A DNA stretch of 64,000 nt from Cryptomeria japonica (Eukaryota; Streptophyta; Pinopsida; Cupressales; Cupressaceae): NCBI RefSeq assembly GCF_030272615.1, contig NC_081414.1:767200153-767264152 (forward strand), in the 5' to 3' direction. Below are positions 33,441 through 46,860 of this stretch, in pieces. Positions within the stretch are counted from its first letter, which is position 1, and every line of letters begins with the position of its first letter. The notes beneath the pieces were generated by a model, which saw only the letters and a program-made list of their open reading frames with translations, was not told the DNA's origin and did no database searches. The position numbers and the translations under genes are program-made.

Positions 33441-35452
33441 CATAATTTATTCCTATATTTTCTAAAATTGTTGTAATAGGTGCATCAATAACCTACATTA
33501 TACACAAAAATTAATAAGATAGGTGAGATTATTATTGTTTTGGTTACTAAAAGTAGAATAGGCCCATACCATTACAAATCCACAAAGAAACACCTGGGGT
33601 GCATGAGGGGAATGCAACTCGTCAAAAAAACCCTTGGTGCAACTGTTAATTGATAAAATTGCTTCTATAAAAATAGCCTAATGGGAAACTCAATGATGGT
33701 GGACCTGCATGTTTTCACTGAGTGACCTCCGGGATTTTAGAAGTCTGTTGTTCATTCATTCGGGGGGAGAAAAGGGAAGGAAAGGAACATGAAAGCAAAA
33801 CTATTCTAAACCGATACACTGCAATGATTTTAATGCAATAAGGGGGCACAAAGAACTTCACATACATGTTATTTTGAGGCCCATTCAACAATATACATGC
33901 CCAGAACAGTAATCAAGATATGACCAAAATTCCTTTTAACATAAAGAAATACACACTACGCATCCACCAGATAAAATATGCAAAAGCATAGTTTAATCGA
34001 CAAAGTATTAGGCATATATTTCTAAAGTTATGTCAAAATCTCAAAGATGCACGGAAAACTACTAAAGCATACTAAAAAATAGTAATCATAGAGGCCACAG
34101 GCACAATTTGATTATCCCCTCTTTAGAAACAAAATAACATTTAAAGGCTTGATTCCTATAGAATATCAATCTCTATCTCAAAAAAGAAGAAGTTATGAAC
34201 CCCTTTTACAATGCGCCCTCGGGCTTATATAGAGAAAACCTCTTTTACGTGAAACTGTGATTGTAAGTGAACAACTTTTTGCATAACCACCTCACGTCCA
34301 TCGCCATCATGGAGGTTAAAACAGCTATCATGAGCTTGATCTTTGCATCACTATTTTCCTCCATGCATGCAGCATGGTTGCCACCTAGAAATTCACTTTT
34401 TTTGTTGCAACCGCTTGATCACGTGGGTTTTTGCTTTGTTTGCATTCGCGCTTCCTAGTTTTGCCACGCGATGCCTCCTACGACTTTTGGAGCCCTCTTT
34501 TCCCTTTGTTGTTGAACACCTCACGGTACTGACATGTGGCACCCTCGTGCACCTTCAAAAGAGTAAGAAGTCGTGAGCTTTCTAGAAGCCCCATCATGTT
34601 GATAGGTGGCACACTCATACCTTCTCCTAATGAACAACAACAAATTGGTCTTGACTTAGCAAGATCATAACTTTTCGCTCGGTGCTCAAAATCTTAAGCC
34701 ACTTACATCGTTGGCAAGGTATTCAAAAGATCTAGTTTCATTCCCTTAACACAATGCCTTCGATTATTTAATTAAGGAACCGGGAACGATTTGGGCACCA
34801 AATTTCACTCCAAAGGCCTCCAAAAATACAAAATAATGAAACATAGATAAAATATCGAAATTGTGGATTTTCGGTTTTCTCATCTTTGATCGGTCTATCA
34901 CCTCTACATGGCTCTATATATCTTTTGGACTGATTTTGACATGTCTCGACCAATGCCTTTGAGCATAATTTCCTAGAGATGTAGATTCTATCTACAATAG
35001 CCATGATCAGTGGATTCTTAAAGAGAACTACTACGGAAAAGATGGAAATCCAACTGGTAAGCCCAAAACTGCTCCGGAACCTAGAGACAATCAAACCGGA
35101 AGCAATATCTTGTCAAAAATAATCTAAATGAACTGAGAATCTAGAATTAGACACATGAACAATCCTGGAAGCCAAAAATATGATTTGCAATGAAAAGAAA
35201 GCAACTACCGAAACATACCAACAGGAACACAAAAAACTGCACACTAAATTGAACAAGAACTAAACTAAAAGGAAATAATTTTGGTTGATGCAAGATTGCT
35301 CATAGACTGGGGATGCTCCTGCATGAGACACCGCAGGTAGAAAGAGATGTTTCATGAGAGGAAAATCATGAACATCAAAAAGGATTCAATAAATAGATCC
35401 CATGCTCATTCCTAATCCAAACATCTTCCTTATCTACAAACCTCTTCCTCAA
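33441..35452. other. Unassigned AT-rich repeat-like DNA
   Basis: About 2 kb without a gene I can support. Short open frames at 34267-34458, 34343-34576 (plus) and 34768-35094 (minus) show no recognised domain. It lies between the copia remnant and the duplicated gypsy fragment, and part may belong to either. The sequence next to 35452 reads as a continuation of the gypsy internal region (minus). Confidence 0.4.
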
Positions 35453-35549
35453 CTCCTCTGAAATCTCAACCAGATTCTCTAACTCACGACTATCTTTACT
35501 TTTCTTCCCTTGCTTTAGACCTACACATTTTTTCTAACCAATTCTCTCT

Positions 35550-35885
35550 TTCTTCTACAAATCTGATTTGTTTCTGCCACAAGACTTTATCTGGTTCACT
35601 GTCACAACCTTTTTGCCATTCGCTTCCATCCTGCAATCAAACTTATCAACTAGGTCCTTCTGCAGACACATGACACCTTCCAATATAACCTCTACAACTA
35701 GTTTCTCAACACTACAACTCTTCTTAAGAGTCAGATTCTTCACCTCCTTTTATTTCTCCTTCAAAGATGCCAATGTGAACTTCTTCCCGTCCTTCTCAAT
35801 AGTGATTATGGTTTTTTCTACAGTCATAAATATCTCTTTTATCAAACTGTCAAGGTCTTCCCAACAAGACATGACAAGCACTCAT
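35550..35885 (-). pseudogene. Gypsy pol fragment (protease-RT linker), copy 1
   Basis: The minus strand, read with frame changes, gives CHVLLGRP, then QFDKRDIYDCRKN, then KDGKKFTLASLKEK. This is the conserved stretch between protease and RT in plant Ty3/gypsy polyproteins. It breaks off quickly after stops and there is no RT nearby. Confidence 0.65.
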
Positions 35886-36687
35886 GGAAAAAACATCACA
35901 CAAGACCTCATCCCTAAAAGGACCAATATTAAAACACACCAAAAACTGTCAAAACTAGATACAAATCCAAGGGAGGCAAGGATGTGAATTCCAAGTAGAT
36001 TGCAAGGGTTGAACTGCGTTTTTCCCTCTTTTGTAAATAGGAAAGTTGACTTGTTGAATATGTGGAACAAAGAGAGAAAATGAGTTAAATGAGGAGCTAC
36101 CAGTTCGAGATCACGTTGTAACTTTGGATCTGAGCTAATTAGATTGATAAGAATCTTCCTTGCAAATTTAGAGAAAAGTCATCAAGACTGTGGTAAAAGT
36201 GTACATGCTCCTTCGAAAAATCTGCAAAACGAAAAGGTGTTTTTTGCCTCTATAAGTGGAGTCCAAATCTGAAAATAAATTTGTGCACCTTCAAGATACA
36301 CACATGAAAGAAGGGGAGAAAGGTTGTGGATAGGGGTTTCCCTTAGTCAAACCCTGGTTGAGGAATCAACCTTGAAAGGAAGTAATTGCAAATGTTGAAA
36401 TGTAAATAATGGAATTATATACCTTGTAGATCTGCAATTTGTCAATGATGATTGCTTTACTTCTTGAATGTAATCACAAGCATTGCATGAAATGGCATGT
36501 AACATGACAAAACCTTAACACACACACATGCTTGCAAATGAATTTTGTAATATTGCTCCAATGGATGAATGAAGAAGACTTGAATGCTTGATAATGATGA
36601 TGGAGGTTGCCTAGCTTGAACTTCGCCTATAGTGTATCTCATGTATATTTTCCTCCTTCTCCCTTTACAAATGAGAAAACCAACTCC

Positions 36688-36696
36688 CTTTTATAC
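36688..36696 (-). promoter_or_regulatory. LTR TATA box, copy 1
   Basis: On the element strand GTATAAAAG lies about 320 bp inside the LTR start at 37012. That is a normal place for the U3 promoter. The same motif occurs in copy 2 at about 39263-39271. Confidence 0.55.
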
Positions 36697-37012
36697 ATTC
36701 CTGGAGGATTAATATTCATTCATCGAAGGCCAACAAAGAGGATTGAAAACCCTAAGGTCAAATTATGCATAGGGGACCGGGTAGACCCATCTTAGGGCCA
36801 CCCTAAGGAGTGGGGATAGGGGTGCCACACCCCTGTCCTACCCTATTTTGGGGATCGAACATGGTCTAAGGTAGAAACAGAGCCTAGACAAGGAGGGTTT
36901 CAAGGGTGAAAATGTAGGAAAGGGGTCCTGGTTAGGAAGGAGGATGTCATCGTAAAGGTGAGGATCTCAAATGTGGTTAAAATCACTAGGGTCACAATTT
37001 TATGACACTACA

Positions 37013-37030
37013 TTTAGCCCCCATTTTAGT
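37013..37030 (-). other. Gypsy polypurine tract and LTR start, copy 1
   Basis: The element strand reads ACTAAAATGGGGGCTAAA, directly followed by TGTAGTGTCATAAAATTG at 37012, a typical PPT and LTR 5' end. Copy 2 has the same junction at 39588/39589. Confidence 0.75.
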
Positions 37031-37723
37031 GGGAATACGACTTATGCCAATACTATTGGTAAAGTAGAAGAAATAGAGATGAAGATGAGAGATGTGAAGC
37101 AATATCACGAGTATAAGACGTCACTAATCTTGAGGAACAAAAGCCCCAAATCTTAGGATCTTAACTCACTCAAACATATGCAAGAGAACACAAAACAAAA
37201 AGGAACAAGACGCACAAAACAAAAACAAAGTGCAAAAGACACATGACAAAAACAAGACACAAGATGACAAACCAACTAGCCAAAGAGACCTCGATACACA
37301 GATGTCTCAACAACTAATCATGACACAAAGACCAATGCCATCACACAAACACAAGTGAACACATAAAAGAGAAAAACTAACATCATCCATGAACCATCAA
37401 TAGAAAAACTATGGGTTCATGAGAGGAAGGAGAGAGAGGACATGAATGCACACTTTGGTGGTCAATGAGAAGAAAGGCGAACAAGAGAGAAACCATGGAT
37501 ATTTCGCCCCTACAACTAGGTGATCCATGGAGAGAAGGACATGGAAATCTAGCCCCCAAAGTCTTCCTGGGTGATCCATGTAAGGGAGGAGAGTGAGAAC
37601 ACTATTAGTTCAACCCAACCTCAAGCGCGTGTGTGCAAGTGAGGTTCAAAGCACCTCATAGGAGTCTATGCCTGAGTATGCTACAACCTCTCTAGAATGT
37701 ATAGTACAAGTTTCAAGAAAGGC

Positions 37724-37996
37724 GTGACATCTCGGTGTAAGAGTTTGTGCTCTGGTTTTGAGAATAATCATCCTGCATAAGAAAAAGTGGTGTCATCTCC
37801 CTCTAAGAGTCTATGCTTTGGTTCCAAGATAACCCACTGTACAAAAGAAAAAGCAGTGTCATCTCGCTCTAAGAGTTTGTGCAATAGTTTCGAGAATGAC
37901 CCACTGTACAAGGAAAAAGTGATGACATCTCACTCTAAGAGTCTGTGCTCTGGTTCCGAGAATGACCCACTATACAAGATAAAAGTGATGAGATCT
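37724..37996. repeat. 66-bp tandem repeat, four units plus a partial (copy 1)
   Basis: Starts at 37724, 37790, 37856, 37922 and 37988, each 66 bp apart. Each unit has (G/A)TG.CATCTC.CTCTAAGAG, a GAGAATGACCCACTGTACAA-like middle and an AAAAAGTG end. The 66-bp period keeps one frame open over 37787-38023, which I treat as a repeat artefact. Confidence 0.9.
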
Positions 37997-38032
37997 TGCT
38001 CTAATTTAGGTTCAAGCTTCTGATTTAGGTTG

Positions 38033-40612
38033 CTCCTCTGAAATCTCAACCAGATTCTCTAATGCATGACTCTCTTTACTTTTCTTCCCTTGCTTCAGAC
38101 CTACACATTGTTTCTAACCAATTCTCTCTTTCTTCTGCAAATCTGATTTGTTTCTACCACAAGACTTTATCTGGTTCACTGTCACAACCTTTTTGCCATC
38201 CGCTTCCATCCTGCAATCAAACTTATCAACTAGGTCCTTTTGCAGACTCATGACACCTTCCAATATAACCTCTGCAACTAGTTTCTTAGCACTACAAGTC
38301 TTCTCAAGACTCAGATTCTTCATCTCCTTTTATTTCTCCTTCAAAGACGCCAATGTGAACTTCTTTCTGTCCTTCTCAATAGTGATTATGGTTTTTTCTA
38401 CAGTCATAAATAGCTCTTTCATCAAACTATCAAGGTCTTCCCAGCAAGACATGACAAGCACTCATGGAAAATACATCACACAAGACCTCATCCCTAAAAG
38501 GACCAATATTAAAACACACCAAAAACTGTCAAAACTAGATACAAATCCAAGGGAGGCAAGGATGTGAATTCCAAGTAGATTGCAAGGGTTGAAGTGTGTT
38601 TTTCCCTCTTTTGTAAATAGTTGACTTGTTGAATATGTGGAACAAAGAGAGAAAATGAGTGAAATGAGGAGCTACCAGTTCGGGATCGTGTTGTAACTTT
38701 AGATTTGAGCTAATTAGATTGATAAGAATCTTCCTTGCAAATTTGGAGAAAAGTTGTCGAGACCATGGTAAAAGTGTACAGGGTCCTTCGAAAAATCCAT
38801 GAAACGAAAAGGCGTTTTTTGCCTCTATAAGTGGAGTCCAAATCTGAAAATAAATTTGCGCACCTGCAAGATACACACATGAAAGAAGGGGAGAAAGGTT
38901 GTGGATAGGGGTTTCCCTTAGTCAAACCCTGGTTGAGGAATCAACCTTGAAAGAAAGTAATTGCAAATGCTGAAATGTAAATAATTAAATTATATACCTT
39001 GTAGATCTGCAATTTGTTAATGATGATTGCTTTACTTCTTGAATGTAATCACAAGTGTTGCATGAAATGGCATGTAACATGACAAAACCTTAACACACAC
39101 ACATGCTTGCAAATGAATTTTGTAATATTGCTCCAATGGATGAATGAAGAAGACTTGAATGCTTGATAATGATGATGGAGGTTGCCTAGCTTGAACTTTG
39201 CCTATAGTGTATCTCATGTATATTTTTCTCCTTCTCCCTTTAAAAATGAGAAAACCAACTCCCTTTTATACATTCCTGGAGGATTAATATTCATTCATCG
39301 AAGGCCAATAAAGAGGATTGCAAACCCTGAAGGTCAAATTATGCATAGGGGACCGGGTAGACCCATCTTAGGGCCACCCTAAGGAGTGGGGATAGGGGCG
39401 CCACACCCCTGTCCTGCCCTATTTTAGGGCTCGAACATGGTCTAAGTTAGAAATAGAGCCTAGACAAGGAGGGTTTCAAGGGTGAAAATGTAGGAAAGGG
39501 GTCCTGGTTAGGAAGGAGGATGTCATCGTAAAGGTAAGGACCTCAAATGTGGTTAAAATCGCTAGGGTCACAATTTTATGACACTACATTTAGCCCCCAC
39601 TTTAGCGGGAGTACGACTTATGCCAATACTATCGATAAAGTAGAAGAAATAGAGATGAAGATGAGAGATGTGAAGCAATATCACAAGGAGTATAAGATGT
39701 CACTAATCTTGAGGAACAGAAGCCCCAAATCTTAGGATCTTAACTCACTCAAACATATGCAAGAGAATACAAAACAAAAAGGAACAAGACGCACAAAACA
39801 AAAACAAAGTGCAAAAGACACATGACAAAAACAAGACACAAGATGAAAAACCAACCAGTCGAAGAGACCTCGATACGTAGATGTCTCAATAACTAATCAT
39901 GACACAAAGAACAATGCCATCACACAAACACAAGTGAACACATAAAAGAGAAAAACTAACATCATCCATGAACCATCAACAGAAAAACAATGGGTTCATG
40001 AGAGGAAGGAGATAGAGGACATGAATGCACACTTTGGTGGTCAATGAGAAGAAAGGCGAACAAGAGAGAAACCATGGATATTTCGCCCCTACAACTAGGT
40101 GATCCATGGAGAGAAGGAAATGGAAATCTAGCCCCCAAAGTCTTCCTGGGTGATCCATGTAAGGGAGGAGAGTGAGAACACCGTTAGTTCAACCCAACCT
40201 CAAGCGCGTGTGTGCAAGTGAGGTTCAAAGCACCTCATAGGAGTCTATGCCTGAGTACACTACAACCTCTATAGAATGTATAGTACAAGTTTCAAGAAAG
40301 GCGTGACATCTCGGTGTAAGAGTTTGTGCTCTGGTTTTGAGAATAATCATCCTGCATAAGAAAAAGTGGTGTCATCTCCCTCTAAGAGTCTATGCTTTGG
40401 TTCCAAGAATAACCCACTGTACAAAAGAAAAAGCAGTGTCATCTCGCTCTAAGAGTTTGTGCAATAGTTCCGAGAATGACCCACTGTACAAGGAAAAAGT
40501 GATGACATCTCACTCTAAGAGTCTATGCTTTGGTTCCGAGAATGACCCACTATACAAGATAAAAGTGATGAGATCTTGCTCTAATTTAGGTTCAAGCTTC
40601 TGCTTTAGGTTG
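38033..40612 (-). repeat. Deleted gypsy LTR fragment, tandem copy 2
   Basis: Second unit of the 2.58-kb duplication. It carries the same pol fragment (about 38130-38465), TATA box (39263-39271), LTR start (39588), PPT (39589-39604) and 66-bp repeats (from about 40304). Its right end runs without a break into host repeat copy C (GCTTCTGCTTTAGGTTGCAC), the original junction. Differences from copy 1 are few substitutions and small indels, so the duplication is fairly recent. Confidence 0.88.
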
Positions 40613-40855
40613 CACTTGTACTTTTAAAAGTTGTCATTATTATGTAAGTATATTATTTATCATAATTATTAGTTTTTAATATTTTATTATAATTTTTTAT
40701 ATTGATTATAAAATTATATGGATATTGATTTCAAATTTGAAGCTATATTGGTAATAGGCCAAATAGATAATTAGTTATAGCTGTGTACAATATAAAATGA
40801 AAGATAACAAATATTTTTTTTATTATCACTATTTCATTATTACAATATACTAGCA
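40584..40855 (+). repeat. Old copia-related repeat, copy C, left part
   Basis: Matches copy B at about 5940-6200 (for example AAGTTGTCATTATTATGTAAG and GATAATTAGTTAT). It is broken near 40855 by the block containing the LINE and resumes at about 48262. Confidence 0.75.
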
Positions 40856-41199
40856 CTTGCACCTCTAGAAGGTTCAAGATATACGTCGATAGGAAATAAA
40901 AAGTAACATATAAACAAATTTAAATATTTTTTTTGTATTAAAAATCGAGAGACCGAAAATCAGAGAGTTTATACAAAAGAGGTCAAGGGAGGCAGAGCCT
41001 CAACCATCAAGTAGTGAAGACAAAGAGACTATCCGAGTGACCATATACAGTCATCCACTAACCAAAAAAGAGTCACTAAGGAGAGTACTTATAGTTATAT
41101 TAAAAGCAACATACAAGGCAACTAATGGAGAATCTCATCCTGGTTCTCCAATGACGTGGTCTAGCCTTTTGGTCCTTCCATCCACACCACCTTCTTTCA

Positions 41200-44100
41200 C
41201 TCCAAGATTTGGGTAAACATCTCTAGCTTGTTAAAGTAAGGACCTATGTTATCTTGGAGTTCCTTGATCAGTTTCTTCAATGCATCATCGAAGGCAGTAT
41301 GATTCTGTGCAATCCTGGCCCATTCATATCCATCTTTCAGTTCATAAATAAACATGGTTGCATGGCCATCCTTGAGGAAACGCAACAAATTTTCCCTCTT
41401 GATGTTCATCAGAAAACATACCTGCACAATAATTTTATAACGTGTGAGTTTTTAAAAAAACCCAATAAGAGCTCTATCATTGTCGTGAAACTTTCCTCAT
41501 TTCTAAGTTTCCAAATAAACCAAAGTATGAAAGAAGAGAGAATTTACCAGAATAGGTTAGCATCCTTCTTAAGCCCATGAATGAAACTAGTAACAATATC
41601 AAGAGTACATACATGTTCAGTAATAGAAATTCCAAACATTAACCAGACCTCTCTAGCAAAAATGCAGTCAAGAAAAATGTGACGTGTAGTCTCAGGCTTC
41701 CTACAAACAGAGCATAGGTCATAAGTAGCTGAGTTATTCCTAATAGGGAGTCTATCCAACATGAGTTGCCACCTAAAGCATTTGATCTTAGGGGGGATGG
41801 GAGATATCCATAGCCTCTAAAAGGTTTTCTGTCATGCAGAGGAATTACAATCAACATACCAAAGAGAGTTAACATGATTGACCACCAAGGTGTCATGATT
41901 GAGCAATTTGTAAATAGATTTGGCTTTGATCTTGGAGAGGAGGGAACCATCCTTCCACAGGAATGAGAGGTATCTGTGAGCGTCTACATGAGTGTTCCTG
42001 GGGAGATTGAAACTAGCACATGCATTTTTTATCATAGTGTAGGTTCTCTTATGCGAGGCAGGGAGACCATACTTATTACTAAGATCCTCCCAGGTGATGA
42101 GATTATCATGCTCCAATATGTCCATAAGATACTTAATACCCTTATTATACCAGCACCTAGTAGAGCATCCTTGGGTTAAGGCAAGGGGTTTAGAATTATG
42201 GTAGAGATTCCACCATATCGATCTCTCTCCATGGAGAGTGTTATTACAGTCAATGATAGAATTGTCAATAAGTTTACACACATGCTCCCAAGCTTTCCAG
42301 ATGGACTTAAACACCCAGGTGCCTTGGACAGACACAAAGAAACTACCTACTACCAGATCACTAAATGAGAGGGCTTTCCAAGGTTGGGCAAACTTGGGGA
42401 CACCATTTTGTATGTTATTTCTGATAAGAATCTTCTAGGGTTCTTGACCTTCCAGAGCATGAAATATCCATTTGGTAGCAAGGGAGATTCCTTGCATTCT
42501 GAGATCCTTAAGACCCAACCCACCAATTTTTTTTGTCTATGTGGCACCAGATCCATTTGACCTTGTGGGCCTTTCTTTTACCCTTGCCAGCAGACCATAA
42601 GAAGCGTGTGATAGATTTTTGGATTTCAAAAACTTGGTAGTTGTTGAACATCCAAACAAAGGAGTAGTATATACTGTAAGAAGAGAGGATTTTCTGGTAG
42701 ACTTGAATCCTGCCAACCAAGGAGAGGATCCTGTTGTTCCACTTGTTAAGCTTTTTATCAATCTTTTCTTTGACCCAAATCCACATGTCTTTAAGAGAGG
42801 GAGATACAGAGAAAGGGATACCAAGGTATCTGACTATTTTATTAGGTCCTCCCCATGAATATCCAAATTGTTGAAGCCAGTCCAGGGGTTTATCTTTCCA
42901 CCCAAGCAGAATAGATTTGGAGTTGGAGATCCGGGCACCAGAGGCTCTACCAAAGGTGTCAAGTTTTTGATTGAGGGAGTCAATGTTATGCCTAGAGAGC
43001 TCCAGGAAGAGTGAGGTATCATCAGCAAACTGAATGTTGAGCAATTCAGAGTCATCCAACATCTTAATGCCATGAACTCTTGGAGATAGGGTGTCATCTC
43101 TTAGGAGGTAGAATAAGGCATCCGAGGCAGTAACAAACAGACCATAGGCAAGAGGGCAGCCATGCCTGATGGATCTAGAGAGAAATAGGCTGGGAGAGGG
43201 TCCCATTAACTTCAATCAGGGCAGAGGCATCTTTGAGGAGGATTTGAACATAATTACAGAATTCGCTAGGGAAACCAAAGGCTTTGAGCATCATAAGGAT
43301 GAAGTCCCATTCCACCCTGTCATAGGCTTTCTCAAAGTCAACAAGGAACATGGCAGAGTCTTGATTAGAGGTCCTAGGCCATTCCATAGATTCCCAGCTA
43401 GTGACAAGGTTTTCCAAGATATACCTACCTTTAATGAATCCAATTTGGGTAGAGCATATGAACTTGGGAAGAATTTTCTCAAGGCGAGAAGCTAGGGCTT
43501 TGGCTAGGATTTTATATGAGACGTTAAGGAGGGTAATTGGCCTCTAGTTTTTTATGAGGGCTTTGTCCCCTTCTTTTGGGATAAGTTTAACAATACCCCT
43601 ATTGATGAACTCCCTCAAGGTGCCAGTATCAAGTGTTTCATTGTATATGTCATAAAGGTCATTAGTGACCCACTCAATATTGGTTTTGTAGAATTCAACA
43701 GGAATTCCATCAGGGCCTGGGGCCTTATTATCCTTGAGAGCCTTGATGACATCAGTAATTTCTTCCATAGAGATCTTGGCCTTGAGAAGGAGAGCTTCAT
43801 TCTCAGAGATCCTTTTTGGGATAATGTTACTACATTTATTTCTAGCATCTTTCAAAGCTTCATTATCCTCTGAAGTAAAGAGAGTCTTATAAAACATTTT
43901 GAAGGCATCTTTGATATCATTGATATTCAGGAGTTCCTTGTCCTCTACCATGATTCTATCAATTTTCTCTCTGGTTTGTTTTTGTTTGAGAAGGTTGAAG
44001 AAAACTTTGGAGACTTTATCTCCAAATTTGAGCCAATGATTACGGGCTTTGATGAAGGCACCCCTAATTTTGATCAATTGATGTTTTCTGAGGATGTCTC

Positions 44101-45157
44101 TAGCCCGAGAGACCCTTTCAGCCAAGGTAGGGGAGGAGGGTTGTAATTGAATTTCTTGTTCCAAAGAGTGGAGTCGATGAGTGAGAGTTTTTTCCAGAGA
44201 TCTGAAATCCTTGGATTTCTTCTGGCCAATAGTTTAAAATATTTTTTGCCAAAAAGAGATGTTCCTCTTCCATCTGAGAGTGTGGGATTGGGGATGTTGA
44301 GGTTGCATGTTAAAGAGTCTAACCATTTTAATGGAAATTAGGACATCCTTGTCTTTCAGCAGGGAGGTGTTGAGGATAAACTTCTTATTGCAAGGATTGT
44401 TGTTGGAGATGGAGTTTATAGTATTAACGATAGCTATGATAGGAAAATGGTCGGATAGAGTTACTGGCAAGACAACCACCGCGTTCCCCAAGTGGTTAGG
44501 GGAAAAGGAGAAGTAGTCATTATTAACATAGAACCTGTCTAACCTGGAGTAGATTCGGCTAGGACCTTGCTGAAAGTTGCACCAAGTGTACCATAGGGCA
44601 GAGGTTTCAGATTTGGTGCCTTCAAGGGGGTCAAACAACTGCATTTTTTGCTTAAACCTGTCCCAGTGAGGTTTCTCTATGCATTTCCATTCGAAAGGAA
44701 GACCCCCAACCTTATCATCTTGGTTTTTAACCATGTTAAAGTCTCTAGCCATAATCCAGGGGATGCTCAGGAGGGATGCCAACCAATTCCAGAGGGACAT
44801 TCTTTCCTTGTAATCATTAGGTGCATATATGGAGCATATGCCAAAACAAGAACCTCTAATATCCAAGGTAGCCCAAGCCACTCAATTACATCTGGAGACA
44901 CCCTTATTCCTAATATAATTCACCCACTTAGGGTTAATGAGAAGACCAACTCCACCCTTTCCTTTAGGGTGATTGGTGCATATTTTGATTGCATCTCTCC
45001 AAATAAAATCAAGTGTAGTGTCAAGAGAGAACCCAAAGGCTTTAAGTTCTTGAAGCATCAAAAAGTCTATATTTTTATGATAGTTTAGAAATATTTTAAT
45101 AACAAACTTCCTATTAGGAGACTCCAGGCCTCTAATGTTCCATGAGATGTATTTCAT
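41200..45157 (-). pseudogene. LINE ORF2: endonuclease and reverse transcriptase
   Basis: Starts MKYISWNIRGLESPNRK, the usual APE-type endonuclease opening of plant L1 ORF2. A stop at about 44882 splits the endonuclease, which ends with LSDHFPI. The RT follows: APGPDGIPVEFYK, RPITLLNVSYKILAKALASR (after a stop), MFLVDFEKAYDRVEWDF, RQGCPLA-like RHGCPLA, and the catalytic IQFADDTSLF. The frame shifts near 43190 and again near 42515-42540. The C-terminal zf-RVT-like region contains CSVCRKPETTRHIFLDC at about 41680. The enzyme would nick target DNA and copy LINE RNA at the nick. Confidence 0.9.
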
Positions 45158-45169
45158 GAGAAAAGAGGA

Positions 45170-46860
45170 TTAAGAGGGTCTGTTAGGGAGACCACATTGA
45201 TCTCCAGACTTTTTCTTATTCTTGGAACCCATAGGTCTACATTTCTTCTTAGCCATGGAGGATCCTTTCATGAGGTCATCATCATCTTCACTAAACTCAG
45301 TTGGCTTAGTCTTACCATCTGTATTCCCTCCTATGTCAGACCCAGACACCTGGGAGCCTAGAAAGCCAAGGAGCATTGAGCTAGACTTAATGTCTTCTAG
45401 ACCTGTATTGGCATAAATAACTTCAATAACATGGTTGTCCTCTATCTCATTGAGCATAGATGCTGACGAGGGGTTGGTGGTGTTAACATCAAGGGTAAGC
45501 CCTATAGATGATGAGGAGTCCATTCGTTTGGGAGTCCCTAACCTGAGCATCATTTTCGCAGGATTATCACTCATGCTAGCATCACCAGCACTACGATCAG
45601 ATTTTTCCAAATTTTTAACCATATTTTTAACCAAGGAATTGGTTGAGGTTTGAGAAGCAATTGGTATGTCATTATTCGTAGGGACGGGGTATTTACTAGT
45701 GACCACCAATTGGTTGGCAGTTTGATCACTAGAACGGCTTTGATTCAAGGTGTGTTGATGGGCAATTTTTCGTCTTCGCTTTCTTGAAGTGACCGTTTGA
45801 AAGCAGTCAGAAGGGGAATCCCCAAGAATTTTTGAGGGATCGAAAATAGGGATGTGGGATTAGGATACCAAAGTTGTGTTGTCGATATGCATTTGATTCA
45901 ATTCAATAGGGTTGGGGCCAGGGGCAGAATCATCTTCACCTACAGAGTGAAGACTAATTGGGTTTGAATCTTTACCGGTGCTAGGGTTTTCAGATGTTTA
46001 TGCTAGATTAATGTTATTTTTTATTTTTTGTGGTTAATAATTGGACAATTCTTTTGAAGATGCCCTTCTTTTTTGCAAAGAAAACAAGCGTTCCGTCCTC
46101 CAAGTATTTCAATATGGCAAACAAAGGTATCCCCATTAATGTTTAGGTTTAGAAACGAAGGGATGTCAATCCCAGGCTTAATAGAGATAAGCATTCTTGC
46201 ATCAAGGTTGGGCACCAATCGGGTAGTTTCATCAACTCGAATTGTTTTTCCAAATGGCTCCAATAGTTGGGGAAGAAAATGCTAGAGGAAGGGAGGGACA
46301 TCCTTAAGGATGACCCATCTAGGGGAGGATAACGCAAGAACTTCCTCATTAACTGCCTCTAGAGACCAGGCTAGGGCACGAAATGAGGTGTTCCCAACCA
46401 TCCAATATTGATGTTTGAGGGCTTCAAGCTGGGATTCATGACTGTTAAATAAAATAATATAAAGGCCTTTCTGTATTTGCCTACAAAATGAAATATTAAG
46501 CCCTAATTTCAAATTCCAGAGATTATGAAACCAATCATTTAAGAATTTTCTAGGCGAGCATCTTTCAATATCAACACAAGCAAAGAAAATGGCAGTGTCA
46601 CTTAAACTAGATTTTTCCGAAGCAATTTCTTTCAACATTTCATCATTTGGCGAAATGCAGAAGGAGTCTGAGGCAATGTTAGGGCACTTACCTTCCTCAC
46701 TGGGTCGTTCACCTCCAGGAGTCTTAAGAAATCGTGCACAAGGGTGGACTCCATTAGCAGGCGGGGCGACAGTCTCGGCAAATGATTTTTTCTGGGTTGA
46801 GTGAGTTTGAATGACAGGGCTAGGGCCATTAATGGCATCACCATCTGATTCTGGCTCCAT
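45170..46860 (-). pseudogene. LINE ORF1: nucleic-acid-binding protein
   Basis: Starts MEPESDGDAINGPSPVIQ at 46860. The middle part (RKFLNDWFHNLWNL, then PRWVILKDVPPF) fits the DUF4283-type domain of plant L1 ORF1. It is followed by a stop and a CCHC knuckle, CFLCKKEGHLQKNCP, near 46060. The C-terminal part (45748-45170, ending PNRPS) is in another frame, so there is a frameshift between about 46020 and 45750. ORF1 ends only 12 bp before the ORF2 start, the usual tight spacing. Confidence 0.85.

Larger units (their letters stand above)
35453..38032 (-). repeat. Deleted gypsy LTR fragment, tandem copy 1
   Basis: First unit of a head-to-tail duplication with period about 2,580 bp. CTCCTCTGAAATCTCAACCA occurs at 35453 and again at 38033, and similarity is high and continuous to 38032. 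On the minus strand the unit contains, in order, four 66-bp repeats, a polypurine tract, an LTR start and a piece of gypsy polyprotein. The last 30 bp before the junction (TTTAGGTTCAAGCTTCTG and on) belong to the host repeat C, so the duplication took place after the element had landed there. Confidence 0.88.

Noticed and set aside
34267-34576. Short frames with hydrophobic starts that look like signal peptides
   Set aside because: No homology I recognise, no exon partners, and they lie in unassigned repeat-like DNA.
37787-38023. 78-codon frame with a 22-residue period
   Set aside because: Follows from the 66-bp repeat being a multiple of three; lies in the untranslated 3' part of the gypsy fragment.
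44648-45088. 146-codon plus-strand frame
   Set aside because: It is antisense to the LINE endonuclease, whose motifs are on the minus strand.
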